From Christiangramia fulva (GTDB lineage Bacteria; Bacteroidota; Bacteroidia; Flavobacteriales; Flavobacteriaceae): 64,000 bases of DNA. The stretch is from NCBI RefSeq assembly GCF_003024155.1, contig NZ_CP028136.1:992001-1056000 (forward strand). The letters are read 5' to 3'. Both the position numbers and the translations under genes were made by a program. The notes under the pieces were generated by a model. That model had not been told where the DNA came from. It searched no databases and saw only the letters and a program-made list of their open reading frames with translations. Within the stretch, counting starts at the first letter, position 1, and every line of letters begins with the position of its first letter. Positions 16,992 through 26,245 of the stretch are shown piece after piece.

Positions 16992-19900
16992 ATGATCAAT
17001 AGAATCATTGATTTTTCAATCAATAATAAATTTATTATTGGGTTGCTCACCATTGTGCTCGTCGGAGCCGGAATCTGGAGTATGACCGAAGTTCCCGTAG
17101 ATGCGCAACCCGACATTACTAACAACCAGGTGCAGGTGATCACACAGGCACCTAATCTTGGTACCGAAGACATCGAACAATTTGTTACCTATCCCGTGGA
17201 AATCGCCATGAGCAACCTTCCCGGAGTTAAGGAGATACGCTCGGTATCCCGTTTCGGACTTTCTGTAGTAACCATTGTTTTCGAAGATGACATGGGCACT
17301 TACCTTCCCCGGCAGCTGGTGGGAGAAAAGCTTGACCAGGTTAAGGAAGAAATTCCTGAAGGCTTTGGCCAGCCCTCCATGGGGCCCATTTCCACCGGGC
17401 TGGGCGAAATTTTTCAATATACCCTCGAGGTAGATGACGCGCATAAAGATGAGTATTCCCCCACCGAATTGCGCACCATGCAGGACTGGATCGTTCGGCG
17501 CCAGATGGCTATGGTGCCCGGCGTTGTTGAAGTGAACGGCGTGGGCGGAAAGATAAAACAATATGAAGTCGCCGTCGATCCCGATGAACTTCGGGCCATC
17601 GGGTTGAGTATTTCTGATGTCTTTTCTGCTTTGGAAAAGAACAACCAGAATACCGGAGGCGCCTATATTCAGAAGAATCACCAGGCAAATTTCATACGCG
17701 GTGAAGGTCTAGCCAGAAGCGTGGAAGAACTGGAGAATATTGTCGTTACCAATTCTAACGGAATTCCCATTACCATCGATGATGTCGCCGAAGTACGCAT
17801 TGGAAGCGCGGTAAGATACGGAGCCCTTACCAAGAACGGCGAAGGTGAAGCCGTTGGGGGAATGGTGATGATGCTGAAGGGCGCGAATTCCAACAACGTG
17901 ATCGAAAATGTGAAAGATCGGGTTGTCCAGATACAGAAATCCCTGCCAGAGGGAGTTTCTATAAAGCCTTTTATAGATCGAAGCGCTCTTATAGAGGATA
18001 CTACTTCTACGGTAAAAGGTAATCTTCTTGAAGGCGGTATCATCGTGATCTTTGTGCTGGTACTTTTGCTGGGGAACTGGCGAGGTGGGCTTATCGTAGC
18101 CTCCACCATTCCTTTGTCACTGCTTTTTGCCTTTATCATGATGAATATTTTCGATGTCTGGGCAAACCTGATGAGCCTGGGAGCCATAGATTTCGGAATT
18201 ATCGTCGATGGGGCAGTCATCATAGTGGAAAGTACGGTCTTTATCCTTCAGCAAAGAATGTTAAAGACGAAAAGCGTCGGGCAGGCAGAAAAAGATGAAA
18301 TCGCTTCCTCTTCGGCCAAAAAAATGATGAATTCGGCCTTTTTTGGTCAGCTTATCATTCTCATCGTCTTCCTTCCTATCCTTGCCCTGGAGGGTATTGA
18401 AGGCAAGATGTTCAAACCCATGGCTCTTACCTTTATTTTTGCCATGATGGGTGCGATGATCCTGTGTCTTACCTATGTCCCTATGATCTCTTCCTTATTT
18501 CTGAAATCATCGGCCAATGAAAAAAAATCCTGGGGTGACCGTTTTGTGATCTGGCTTCAGGAGAAGTATGACCCTCTTCTCAAAAAATCACTGAAAAGAG
18601 GAAAACTGCTTATCGGTTTAGCCGTGCTACTTTTCGGTATTGCGACCTTTCTCTTTACCCGAATGGGAGGTGAGTTTATCCCGCAATTGGATGAAGGCGA
18701 CATCGCTTTCCACGTGATCCTACAGCCCGGAAGTTCATTGGATGAAGGCATCCAAACTTCCACCAAAATCGAGAAAATGCTGCTGAAAGAATTTCCTGAA
18801 ATAGAACAGGTGGTCACACGTTTTGGAGTTTCTGATGTCCCCACCGATCCCATGCCTATGGATATTGGCGATAGTTTTATCATTCTGAAGGACAAATCTG
18901 AATGGACTTCGGCAGAAACCAAAGACGAGCTCATCGATAAGATCAAAAAAACCATAAGCATTATTCCAGGGGTGAGCTATGAATTTACCCAGCCGGTAGA
19001 GATGAGATTCAACGAATTGCTTACCGGAGTGCGGGAAGATATCGCCGTAAAATTATACGGGGAAGATCTTGATCTGCTGGCTTCAAAAGCGCAGGAAATA
19101 GGAAATCTAATTAGTGATGTAGACGGGGTGGCCGATATGAAGGTGGAAGCCACAGCCGGGCTTCCGCAGATCACTGTTAACTATAACCGAAACAAAGTTG
19201 CGCAGTACGGCCTGCAGATCGAAGACCTGAATTCTTTAATCCAGTCGGCCTTTGCGGGAGGTAAAGCCGGGGTCATCTTTGAAGGAGAAAAGCGTTTCGA
19301 CCTGGTGGTGCGCCTTCAGCCTGAAGACAGAACCGGGATCGAGAACATTCAGAATTTATATGTAACCCTTCCCTCTGGTGCGCAGATCCCCCTCAAAGAG
19401 GTGGCAAATATCAGTTATCAGTCCGGGCCCATGCAGATAAGCCGCGACAATACCAATAGGCGGACCTATGTGGGAGTGAATATAAGGAACAGGGACGTGA
19501 AATCGGTGGTTGAGGATATTCAGCACAAACTGGATGCTGAACTGGAGTTACCTCCTGGTTATTACATTCGGTATGGCGGTGCATTCGAGAATTTTGAGCG
19601 AGCCCGTAAACGGCTTGAATTCGTGGTGCCCATTGCACTACTGCTCATTTTTGTGCTGATCTATTTTGCCCTGAAATCATTTTCACAAACCAGTATGATC
19701 TACATAGCTATTCCCCTGGCGGCAATTGGCGGCGTTTATTCCCTATGGCTGCGAGACATGCCTTTCAGTATTTCCGCCGGCGTTGGTTTTATAGTTCTCT
19801 TTGGGGTTGCAGTTTTGAACGGACTGGTCCTGATAAGCGGTTTTAATGAATTGAAAGCCGAAGGTATTGACGACATCGAAGAGCGAATCGCATTAGGAAC

Positions 19901-21326
19901 CAAACGAAGGATTCGCCCCATCATGTTAACGGCTTTGACCGATGTTCTCGGATTCCTTCCCATGGCTATTTCTAATTCGGCAGGTGCTGAAGTTCAGCGA
20001 CCATTAGCAACCGTAGTGATTGGCGGCCTGGTTACTTCTACGCTTTTAACACTGTTCATACTTCCTATTTTGTACAGGTGGGTTGAAAAACGAAAAATGA
20101 AAAGCAATATGAACCGACAAATATTAACCACGGTTGCTTTAATTATTGGCCTTGGTTTTTCCGGAACAATACGGGCTCAAGAGAAAGAACAGCCCACAAT
20201 AAGTAAAGAACGTGCAGTGGAGCTGGCGATGGAAAATTATCCGCTTCTGAAAAATGAAAAGCGGAAAATTGAACGGGAAAAAGCTCTGAAGAAATCGGCC
20301 TGGGATCTTGGCTCTACAAATATTTTTACCAGCGGCGAAGAACTCAATGGCGACAATGGTATTTATACGGTGGTAGGTTTTCAGCAACAGCAAATGGATC
20401 TTCTTGGAATTCCGGCTAAAAATAAGCTGCATAATCAGCGTATAGCTCTTGCTTCCGCTTCTTATGAACTTTCGCAGCTGGAAGTTAGCCGGGAGGTGAA
20501 GAAGGCCTGGAGCATGGCTTTTTCAGCAAAAAGGAAGCTTCTGCTTTATCGTGAACTGGACTCTTTATACCATCGCCTGGATAAAGCGGTGTCGCTTAGG
20601 TATGAGACAGAGGCCATTTCCAAACTGCAAATGCTTACTTCCAAAAACCGGATCCAGGAAATTGAAATTGAAATGGAACAGGCAAAGTATGATTATGAGG
20701 TGGCGATCAGAAAACTAAACCTATGGTTAGGGGACGAAAATTATACTGTTCCCGGAAACTTTAATGCGAATAGACTCGCAGCCACCGAAATACCAGCTGA
20801 AAATTTAAGCGAACATCCGCTGCTCAAAAAGTCTGAAAAGAAAGTTGATGTCGCGGCGGCTCAGTTCAAGGCCGAAAAAGCCGATTTTCTTCCCAATTTC
20901 AATCTGCAATACGGAATTCAGGAGGTGAACGGTTCCAACGGGTTTTACAGCTATCAGGCCGGAATCTCTATTCCCATACTTTCTGGAAAAGCTTATGCCG
21001 AGGCAAAATCGGCTAAAATTGAAAGAGAAATGGCCGAGGAAAATTTACGTTTCCGAAAGGAACAGGTTTCCACTGAATATGAGTCTGCTTTACAGCAATA
21101 TCAAAAATGGAAATCTTCATGGGAGTTTTACCGTGATGAAGTGGTACCGCTGCTGGAGGAACAGCGAAAAGGAACGCTGCTGGCCTTTAATGAAGGCGCG
21201 ATAGGTTATGTGGAAATGATCCAGAACCTTGACCTCGCCGTGCAATCTGAATTGAAATCTATTGACGCCTACAGGAATTACCAGTTTGCCCTCGCTGAAA
21301 TCGAATTTTATCTAAACAGAAAATAA
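16992..21326 (+). CDS. CusA/CzcA-type heavy-metal RND pump fused to a TolC-like outer-membrane factor
   Basis: This 1444-residue protein carries two normally separate parts. Residues 1 to about 1035 form a complete heavy-metal RND pump with 12 membrane helices and the proton-relay block AIDFGIIVDGAVIIVES. From Met1040 a second hydrophobic signal-like segment (ILTTVALIIGLGFSGT, then RAQ) leads into a TolC/CusC-like alpha-helical outer-membrane factor of about 380 residues. Homologous fusions are known in Bacteroidota. Cleavage behind RAQ could free the outer-membrane part. The periplasmic adaptor gene follows after 7 bp. The metal is not determined; Cu(I)/Ag(I) and Co/Zn/Cd are both possible, and the DFxxxVDGAV block is of the Czc kind. 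Confidence 0.93.
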   Translation: MINRIIDFSINNKFIIGLLTIVLVGAGIWSMTEVPVDAQPDITNNQVQVITQAPNLGTEDIEQFVTYPVEIAMSNLPGVKEIRSVSRFGLSVVTIVFEDDMGTYLPRQLVGEKLDQVKEEIPEGFGQPSMGPISTGLGEIFQYTLEVDDAHKDEYSPTELRTMQDWIVRRQMAMVPGVVEVNGVGGKIKQYEVAVDPDELRAIGLSISDVFSALEKNNQNTGGAYIQKNHQANFIRGEGLARSVEELENIVVTNSNGIPITIDDVAEVRIGSAVRYGALTKNGEGEAVGGMVMMLKGANSNNVIENVKDRVVQIQKSLPEGVSIKPFIDRSALIEDTTSTVKGNLLEGGIIVIFVLVLLLGNWRGGLIVASTIPLSLLFAFIMMNIFDVWANLMSLGAIDFGIIVDGAVIIVESTVFILQQRMLKTKSVGQAEKDEIASSSAKKMMNSAFFGQLIILIVFLPILALEGIEGKMFKPMALTFIFAMMGAMILCLTYVPMISSLFLKSSANEKKSWGDRFVIWLQEKYDPLLKKSLKRGKLLIGLAVLLFGIATFLFTRMGGEFIPQLDEGDIAFHVILQPGSSLDEGIQTSTKIEKMLLKEFPEIEQVVTRFGVSDVPTDPMPMDIGDSFIILKDKSEWTSAETKDELIDKIKKTISIIPGVSYEFTQPVEMRFNELLTGVREDIAVKLYGEDLDLLASKAQEIGNLISDVDGVADMKVEATAGLPQITVNYNRNKVAQYGLQIEDLNSLIQSAFAGGKAGVIFEGEKRFDLVVRLQPEDRTGIENIQNLYVTLPSGAQIPLKEVANISYQSGPMQISRDNTNRRTYVGVNIRNRDVKSVVEDIQHKLDAELELPPGYYIRYGGAFENFERARKRLEFVVPIALLLIFVLIYFALKSFSQTSMIYIAIPLAAIGGVYSLWLRDMPFSISAGVGFIVLFGVAVLNGLVLISGFNELKAEGIDDIEERIALGTKRRIRPIMLTALTDVLGFLPMAISNSAGAEVQRPLATVVIGGLVTSTLLTLFILPILYRWVEKRKMKSNMNRQILTTVALIIGLGFSGTIRAQEKEQPTISKERAVELAMENYPLLKNEKRKIEREKALKKSAWDLGSTNIFTSGEELNGDNGIYTVVGFQQQQMDLLGIPAKNKLHNQRIALASASYELSQLEVSREVKKAWSMAFSAKRKLLLYRELDSLYHRLDKAVSLRYETEAISKLQMLTSKNRIQEIEIEMEQAKYDYEVAIRKLNLWLGDENYTVPGNFNANRLAATEIPAENLSEHPLLKKSEKKVDVAAAQFKAEKADFLPNFNLQYGIQEVNGSNGFYSYQAGISIPILSGKAYAEAKSAKIEREMAEENLRFRKEQVSTEYESALQQYQKWKSSWEFYRDEVVPLLEEQRKGTLLAFNEGAIGYVEMIQNLDLAVQSELKSIDAYRNYQFALAEIEFYLNRK

Positions 21327-21333
21327 TATTAAA

Positions 21334-22509
21334 ATGAAAATTATAAAGATCCTTATTCTAAATATCAGTATCATCTTTCTTGGATGTGCCGAAAATCAAA
21401 AGGAAAACCAGGAAAGCAAGGAGCAGCCGGTTCAGCAACAAAAAGCGGCTCAGCCTGAAGTTATGATCACCGCCGCTCAATTTGATGCGCTGGATATGAA
21501 AATAGATACGCTTACCACTCGCGTGATGAGCGGTTACGTAGATGCAAATGGTCACCTGGAGGTCCCACCGCAGAGCGAAGCCACGGTTACTCCGGTGATT
21601 GGCGGAAATGTGAGCGCGATAAAGGTTATTGAGGGAGATGAGGTTAAAAAAGGGGAAGTGCTGGCCTATTTAAGCCATCCAGATATTATTAAGGTACAAA
21701 CCGATTATATCAATGCCATGATCAGGCTGAAATTCCTGGAAAAGGATTTTGCCCGTCCAAAGAAATTGTATGAAGCGGGCGTTGGCTCCGGTGAGACCTT
21801 TCAAAAGGCTGAATCGGAACTGGAAAGTGCCAAAGGACATTTAAAGGGAATGGAAGCACAGTTAAAACAGTTAAAGATCAATCCTGAGAGTCTGAAAAAT
21901 GGAAATATTCAGCAGCAAATTCCCGTACTCAGTCCTATAAACGGAGCGGTGCAGGCGGTAAATATCAAAACCGGTCAGTTTGTACCGGCTCAAACCAATA
22001 TGTTTGAAATCATCAATACCCACCACGTTCATGCCGACCTGATGGTTTTTGAAAAAGATGCAGCCCGGGTTGAAAAAGGACAAAAAGTGTATTTTACGGT
22101 TGCCTCTCAACCTGAAAAGGAATTAACAGCTAATATTTTATCTATTGGCAAAAATTTTGAGAAGGAGCCTAAAGCCCTGCATGTGCATGCTGAAATTGAC
22201 GAAAAAGTTGAGAATCTTATTCCGGGGATGTATGTGCGCGGCAAAATAGCCGTGGAAGACGTTCGTGCAAAGGCATTTCCTGAAGCCGCGATTGCCACAA
22301 AAGGCGACAAAAATTTTGTTTTTACAGCTGAAAAGGAAGGTGATGAATGGAGTTTTAAACCTGTGGAAGTGTTACCGGGATCTAAAGAAGATAACTGGAC
22401 CGAGGTTAAATTTCTGAAAGATTTTCCTTCAGGTACTAAATTTGCCTATAATAATGCGTATTATTTAATGGCCGAAATGAATAAAAGTGAAGGCGGCAGT
22501 CATCATTAA
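21334..22509 (+). CDS. RND efflux periplasmic adaptor (CusB/CzcB family), lipoprotein
   Basis: The 391-residue protein has a lipoprotein signal (IIFLGCAENQ) and a Gln/Glu-rich spacer. The adaptor core follows: a beta-barrel/lipoyl domain (VTPVIGGNVSAIKVIEGDEVKKGEVLAYL), an alpha-hairpin (about 125-185), and the second lipoyl half VLSPINGAVQAVNIKTGQFV. This is the standard membrane fusion protein that connects the inner-membrane pump with the outer-membrane factor. It is in the same operon as the pump (7 bp downstream). The C-terminal end is short and carries a HH pair (GGSHH), possibly metal-binding. Confidence 0.92.
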   Translation: MKIIKILILNISIIFLGCAENQKENQESKEQPVQQQKAAQPEVMITAAQFDALDMKIDTLTTRVMSGYVDANGHLEVPPQSEATVTPVIGGNVSAIKVIEGDEVKKGEVLAYLSHPDIIKVQTDYINAMIRLKFLEKDFARPKKLYEAGVGSGETFQKAESELESAKGHLKGMEAQLKQLKINPESLKNGNIQQQIPVLSPINGAVQAVNIKTGQFVPAQTNMFEIINTHHVHADLMVFEKDAARVEKGQKVYFTVASQPEKELTANILSIGKNFEKEPKALHVHAEIDEKVENLIPGMYVRGKIAVEDVRAKAFPEAAIATKGDKNFVFTAEKEGDEWSFKPVEVLPGSKEDNWTEVKFLKDFPSGTKFAYNNAYYLMAEMNKSEGGSHH

Positions 22510-22513
22510 TATT

Positions 22514-23158
22514 ATGGAGAAAGAAACATTTAAGAAAAAACTGAATTACGCCTTGTGGCTGAGCATCATCACCATTGTCTATAACACTTTGGAAGGCCTG
22601 GCTTCGACTTTTTTCGGAGCCAGTGATGAAACCCTGGCCTTATTCGGGTTTGGCGTAGATTCTTTTGTGGAGGTTTTGTCGGGCGTAGGTATCGCCCACA
22701 TGATCTATAGAATGAAGCGCAGCGATATTCAGGAAAGGGATAAATTTGAAATCACAGCGCTAAGAATTACCGGTACAGCTCTTTATATCTTAACCGCCGG
22801 TCTGGTTGTGGGTGCCGTGATTGCCATTTTTAACCAATCGGAACCGGAGAGCACCCTGGCGGGAATAATAGTAGCCGGAATATCAATTTTGACCATGTAT
22901 TTCTTGTATCGGGAAAAGATGAAAGTGGGAGAAAAGCTTGAAAGTCAGCCTATCATCTCAGATGCAAAATGCACCAAGACCTGTTTTTATCTTTCCTTCA
23001 TCTTGTTAGGCTCCAGTCTGGTTTATGAGTTTTGGCATATTCCTTATATCGATGCCCTAGGAAGTCTTGGAATTGCCTGGTATGCCTATAAGGAAGGCCG
23101 GGAGGCATTTCAGAATGCGAAATCAAAGAGCTTAAGTTGTTGCAGTGATTGTTGCTGA
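22514..23158 (+). CDS. CDF-like cation transporter with Cys-rich C-terminus
   Basis: The start is placed at 22514 (MEKETF), 4 bp after the adaptor stop; an in-frame ATG at 22487 would overlap the adaptor. The 214-residue protein has about six membrane helices and resembles the transmembrane half of cation diffusion facilitators. It has a polar motif, FGFGVDSFVEVLSGVG, in place of the usual HxxxD site and ends in CCSDCC, a likely metal-binding tail. It lacks the cytoplasmic domain of full CDF proteins. Its location as last gene of the metal-efflux operon supports a role in metal export; the ion is unknown. Confidence 0.8.
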   Translation: MEKETFKKKLNYALWLSIITIVYNTLEGLASTFFGASDETLALFGFGVDSFVEVLSGVGIAHMIYRMKRSDIQERDKFEITALRITGTALYILTAGLVVGAVIAIFNQSEPESTLAGIIVAGISILTMYFLYREKMKVGEKLESQPIISDAKCTKTCFYLSFILLGSSLVYEFWHIPYIDALGSLGIAWYAYKEGREAFQNAKSKSLSCCSDCC

Positions 23159-23170
23159 AGTCATACCAAA

Positions 23171-23600
23171 ATGAAATTGGCCAGTGGAGAAGAGAAAATA
23201 ATGTTACATCAGGCTACAGCTCTCTCCTTAAATGAGGAAGGACAATTTGTTCATGTATTAAGTATCCATAGTGATATTTCCCATTTAACGCCTAGAAGCA
23301 CCAATGACATTTCCTTTATTAATATTAAGGGCGGCCTGTCATTTTACAACGTTCCCACAGAAACAGGCAATTTCCATCCGAAACATCTAAAAGCCTAAAA
23401 GAAATCTTGACCCGAAGAGAAATAGAAATTATTCAGGAAATAGCACGGGGAAATAGTATTAAGGAAATTGGCAATATTCTTTTTCTTTCTGAGCACACTG
23501 TCCAAACTCATAAAAGAAACATTTTGAAAAAATCGACTGTAAAAATTCCACTCACCTTGTAACCCTTTGTATTGCCGAAGGAATAATCAATGTTCAATGA
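23171..23600 (+). pseudogene. Decayed PAS-LuxR regulator (5'-truncated, two frameshifts)
   Basis: The first frame (23171-23398) encodes the end of a PAS-type domain (MLHQATALSLNEEGQFVHV, then LSIHSDISHL). A shift near 23370-23395 is needed to enter the frame that reads LTRREIEIIQEIARGN and SEHTVQTHKRNILKK, a LuxR-type helix-turn-helix. A second shift near 23540, in an A-run, restores the expected end (THLVTLCIAEGII) up to the stop at 23600. The N-terminal half of the family is missing. The regulator beginning at 63600 covers just the missing part of the same family. The remnant follows the CDF-like gene by 12 bp, so it may have arrived by rearrangement or once regulated the metal operon. Confidence 0.75.
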
Positions 23601-23742
23601 AATAAAAAAACCTGGTTGTAATTAAGATTTGAATAAAAATAAAGGAATTGACCAACCGTAAATAATGAAGAATGAGATCTTGACGTTGTTTGAGTACAAG
23701 TTTATTTTTCTTAAAAAGATGATCTGCTTCAAATAATAATCT

Positions 23743-23780
23743 AATCTTAAGAATTTCTTAAGATTGGTCCCCTATCTTTG
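23743..23780 (+). promoter_or_regulatory. Inverted-repeat operator and TATCTTTG promoter element before the GT9 gene
   Basis: AATCTTAAG (23743-23751) and CTTAAGATT (23757-23765) form a perfect 9-bp inverted repeat with a 5-bp spacer. TATCTTTG (23773-23780) matches the Bacteroidota -7 consensus. The repeat covers the place where the -33 box should be, so a dimeric repressor or activator could bind there and control the gene starting at 23809. Confidence 0.5.
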
Positions 23781-23808
23781 GTCGACATTTAAAATGTCCC
23801 CATAATAC

Positions 23809-24855
23809 ATGCTCAAAAAAATCAATGTTTTTAGAAAAGGCATGATGAACCTACTTACCAAAAACATTGGTATTTCATCGCCTCCCGGGAGCCTCGCCAA
23901 TAAGCCTTTTAAAAAAGTTCTGGTGATAAGGCCCAACCATCGTCTTGGTAACCAGCTTCTTATTTCTTCTTTAATCCAGGAAATTGAGAATACTTTTGAA
24001 AATTGTGAAATCGATCTATTTCTAAAAGGCAATGTTGGCAAAATTATATACTCGAATTATCCTTCGGTCACCGGTTTTATATGTCTTCCTAAAGACCATT
24101 TTAAAAAAATAGGCAACTATCTATCCTCCTGGGTGAAATTGCGAAACAAAAAATATGATCTGGTTATAAATACCGTTCCCGAATCTTCATCGGGCAGGCT
24201 GGCTACCAGATTTGCGAATAGCACTTATAAGATCTATGATCCTGAAATTCTCACTGGACGGGCCGTACCGAAAGATTATTTTCATATCGCTAAAAAACCG
24301 GTTTACAATCTTCGGGAACAAACGGGAGTGTCTTTTTCGAAACCGATCCCAAAACTGAACCTTAAGCTTACTGATGCGGAGATCGCGAAGGGAAAAGTAC
24401 TGCTTCAGGATTTATTTAATAATCAAAAAGAAACTATCGCTTTCTTCACCTTTGCCACAGGAGGAAAATGTTATTCTAAAAGCTGGTGGCATGAAACCTA
24501 TCAATTTTTAAAGGAAGAGTTTCAAGGGGAATTCAATTTACTGGAGATCTTGCCAAAAGAAAATGTTTCCCAAATAGATTTTAAAGCCAAAACCTTTTAT
24601 AGCGAAGACCTGAGAGAAATTCCCGCTGTAATAGAAAATACTTCTATTTTCATTGCTGCCGATAGTGGCGTAATGCATCTGGCAAGTTGCACCAATACCC
24701 CGGTAGTTGGGCTTTTTTCCGTTACAGACTCGAAAGTTTACGGCCCCTACGGAGCATCAAACATAGCAATCAATCCTTTCACAAATAAAGAGGCCCTAAA
24801 AACTCAAATCCCAGTTTTATTAAAGAAACCGCTCTCTTCCTTATATCAGAATTAA
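23809..24855 (+). CDS. Glycosyltransferase family 9 (ADP-heptose:LPS heptosyltransferase-like)
   Basis: The 348-residue cytosolic protein has a GT-B fold of the GT9 type. The N-terminal half contains KVLVIRPNHRLGNQLLISSLI, the typical acceptor-side block; the C-terminal half contains IFIAADSGVMHLASCTNTPVVGLF, the conserved sugar-nucleotide site, and a loop around YGPYG. The family transfers heptose or other sugars during lipopolysaccharide core synthesis. It stands alone, not in a polysaccharide cluster, and is preceded by a possible operator. The first Met (23809) is followed by another at residue 12; either could be the start. The donor sugar cannot be read from sequence. Confidence 0.88.
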   Translation: MLKKINVFRKGMMNLLTKNIGISSPPGSLANKPFKKVLVIRPNHRLGNQLLISSLIQEIENTFENCEIDLFLKGNVGKIIYSNYPSVTGFICLPKDHFKKIGNYLSSWVKLRNKKYDLVINTVPESSSGRLATRFANSTYKIYDPEILTGRAVPKDYFHIAKKPVYNLREQTGVSFSKPIPKLNLKLTDAEIAKGKVLLQDLFNNQKETIAFFTFATGGKCYSKSWWHETYQFLKEEFQGEFNLLEILPKENVSQIDFKAKTFYSEDLREIPAVIENTSIFIAADSGVMHLASCTNTPVVGLFSVTDSKVYGPYGASNIAINPFTNKEALKTQIPVLLKKPLSSLYQN

Positions 24856-25135
24856 AAGGAGCTTTTTTTGTTTAAAAACATAGCCGTACAGGATTATCAG
24901 CAATAATGATATTTAAAATCTTCAAAAGAAGTTAGAAAATAGAATTAGTTACCCATTCATCTTTTTGAACGAATTTGCATTTGGTAATGCTGGGAAGAAC
25001 TCAATAAAAATGGAATAATCAGAAAAAGGTATTTCTAAAAAAGGCAATAAAAGAACCTGACTTTAAAAAGTCAAACAAAAAAGAAGGAAAGACGGTAGGT
25101 TAAATTCAGATTTAAGTGTTTTGGTTTGAAAACAA
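24856..25135. other. AT-rich intergenic stretch
   Basis: 280 bp (713 bp counting the small gene at 25136-25276) without a recognisable gene. A short inverted repeat, TGACTTT with AAAGTCA (about 25058-25073), could be a weak terminator for the leftward small gene. I see nothing else in it. Confidence 0.4.
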
Positions 25136-25276
25136 CTAAGCAATAACGTTAACAACTGCACTAATTACACCGAAAATAATAAAGGCCAGAGCTAGGGTAA
25201 CCAGAATTTTAACGAGTATGTGCAAACCATCCAGCGAACGTTTGTAGTTGTGTACAAAATCTGTAATAATTTCCAT
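25136..25276 (-). CDS. 46-residue single-helix membrane protein
   Basis: A short frame encodes a polar N-terminus (MEIITDFVHNYKRSLDGLH) followed by one hydrophobic helix (ILVKILVTLALAFIIFGVIS) and a very short tail. It is too small for routine gene calling. Support: an ATG start, an amphipathic-then-hydrophobic layout typical of small flavobacterial membrane proteins, isolation in an otherwise empty intergenic region, and a possible weak terminator after it. I do not recognise its family and give no function. Confidence 0.5.
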   Translation of the reverse strand: MEIITDFVHNYKRSLDGLHILVKILVTLALAFIIFGVISAVVNVIA

Positions 25277-25568
25277 ACGATTAATATTTAATTGTTGCTA
25301 TAAACTACTTAAAGTTAATCCTTTAGAGCCTTGCTTCAAAAATTTTTCGTTGAACAATACGATATCTTAGCCGTAATACATTTCTAATTTTTCTCACCTG
25401 TTTTTAAGGTCTTTTTTCTCTCAAAATCGGCTGTTTTTTAGTTAGAATTTTCCTACTAATAATTTCTTAATAAATTGAGTCCAATGGTCTCGATCGCAAA
25501 AAACCTCTTCAGCACGTTAAGCTTGAATAGCTTCTTTAAAAAATTACCCTTATCTTAAAAGGAAAAAA

Positions 25569-26237
25569 ATGGAACACAAAGTCAAAATCAAGCAGGTAAG
25601 TCAGGTTACTCATGATGTGAAACAATTTAGGCTGGAAAAGCCCACGGGATATAAATTTACGCCGGGTCACGCCACCGAAGTTTCCATCAATAAAGAAAAT
25701 TGGAAGGAAGAAAAACGTCCTTTTACCTTTACCAGTCTTAACGAAGATCCAGATCTTGAATTCACAATTAAAATTTATGAAGATCATGATGGGGTGACCA
25801 AAAAATTAGGTACTCTGAAACCGGGCGATGAGCTTATTATAAGGGATACCTGGGGCGCCATTGAGTATAAAGGCCCTGGTTATATTATTGCAGGTGGTGC
25901 CGGAATTACACCATACCTGGCAATTTTAAGAGAACTCAACAAAAAGGATAAAATAGACGGGAATATTCTTTTCTTTTCTAATAAAACCGATAAGGATATC
26001 ATTCTCAAAGACGAACTGGACAGGATGTTAGGTGAAAATGCCCATTATGTGATTACCAACCAGGATGATACCCGATACACCAGCGCTTATATTGATGAGG
26101 ATTTTCTTCGGGAGAACATCAGGGATTTCGACAGTAATTTTTATGTTTGCGGACCTCCTAAAATGACTGAAAAAATCGGTGAGATCCTTAAAAAACTCGG
26201 TGCTTCGGCTGATGCGGTAACGCTGGACGACCAGTAA
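25569..26237 (+). CDS. FAD/NAD(P)-binding oxidoreductase (ferredoxin/flavodoxin reductase-like)
   Basis: The 222-residue cytosolic protein has the two-domain ferredoxin-reductase layout. A FAD-binding beta-barrel (residues 1-95, with KRPFTFTS as the flavin-contact RxxS/T motif) is followed by a nucleotide-binding domain with YIIAGGAGITPYLAIL and YVCGPPKMTEKI. It has no fused iron-sulfur domain, so it would pass electrons from NAD(P)H to a separate partner such as a flavodoxin, ferredoxin or globin. It is convergent with the DUF1232 gene (8 bp apart) and appears monocistronic. The partner is unknown. Confidence 0.88.
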   Translation: MEHKVKIKQVSQVTHDVKQFRLEKPTGYKFTPGHATEVSINKENWKEEKRPFTFTSLNEDPDLEFTIKIYEDHDGVTKKLGTLKPGDELIIRDTWGAIEYKGPGYIIAGGAGITPYLAILRELNKKDKIDGNILFFSNKTDKDIILKDELDRMLGENAHYVITNQDDTRYTSAYIDEDFLRENIRDFDSNFYVCGPPKMTEKIGEILKKLGASADAVTLDDQ

Positions 26238-26245
26238 ACTCTTTT

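Noticed and set aside
17016..18223. Long minus-strand frames opposite the RND pump gene
   Set aside because: Shadows of the pump gene; Ser/Pro/Phe-rich translations without known domains.
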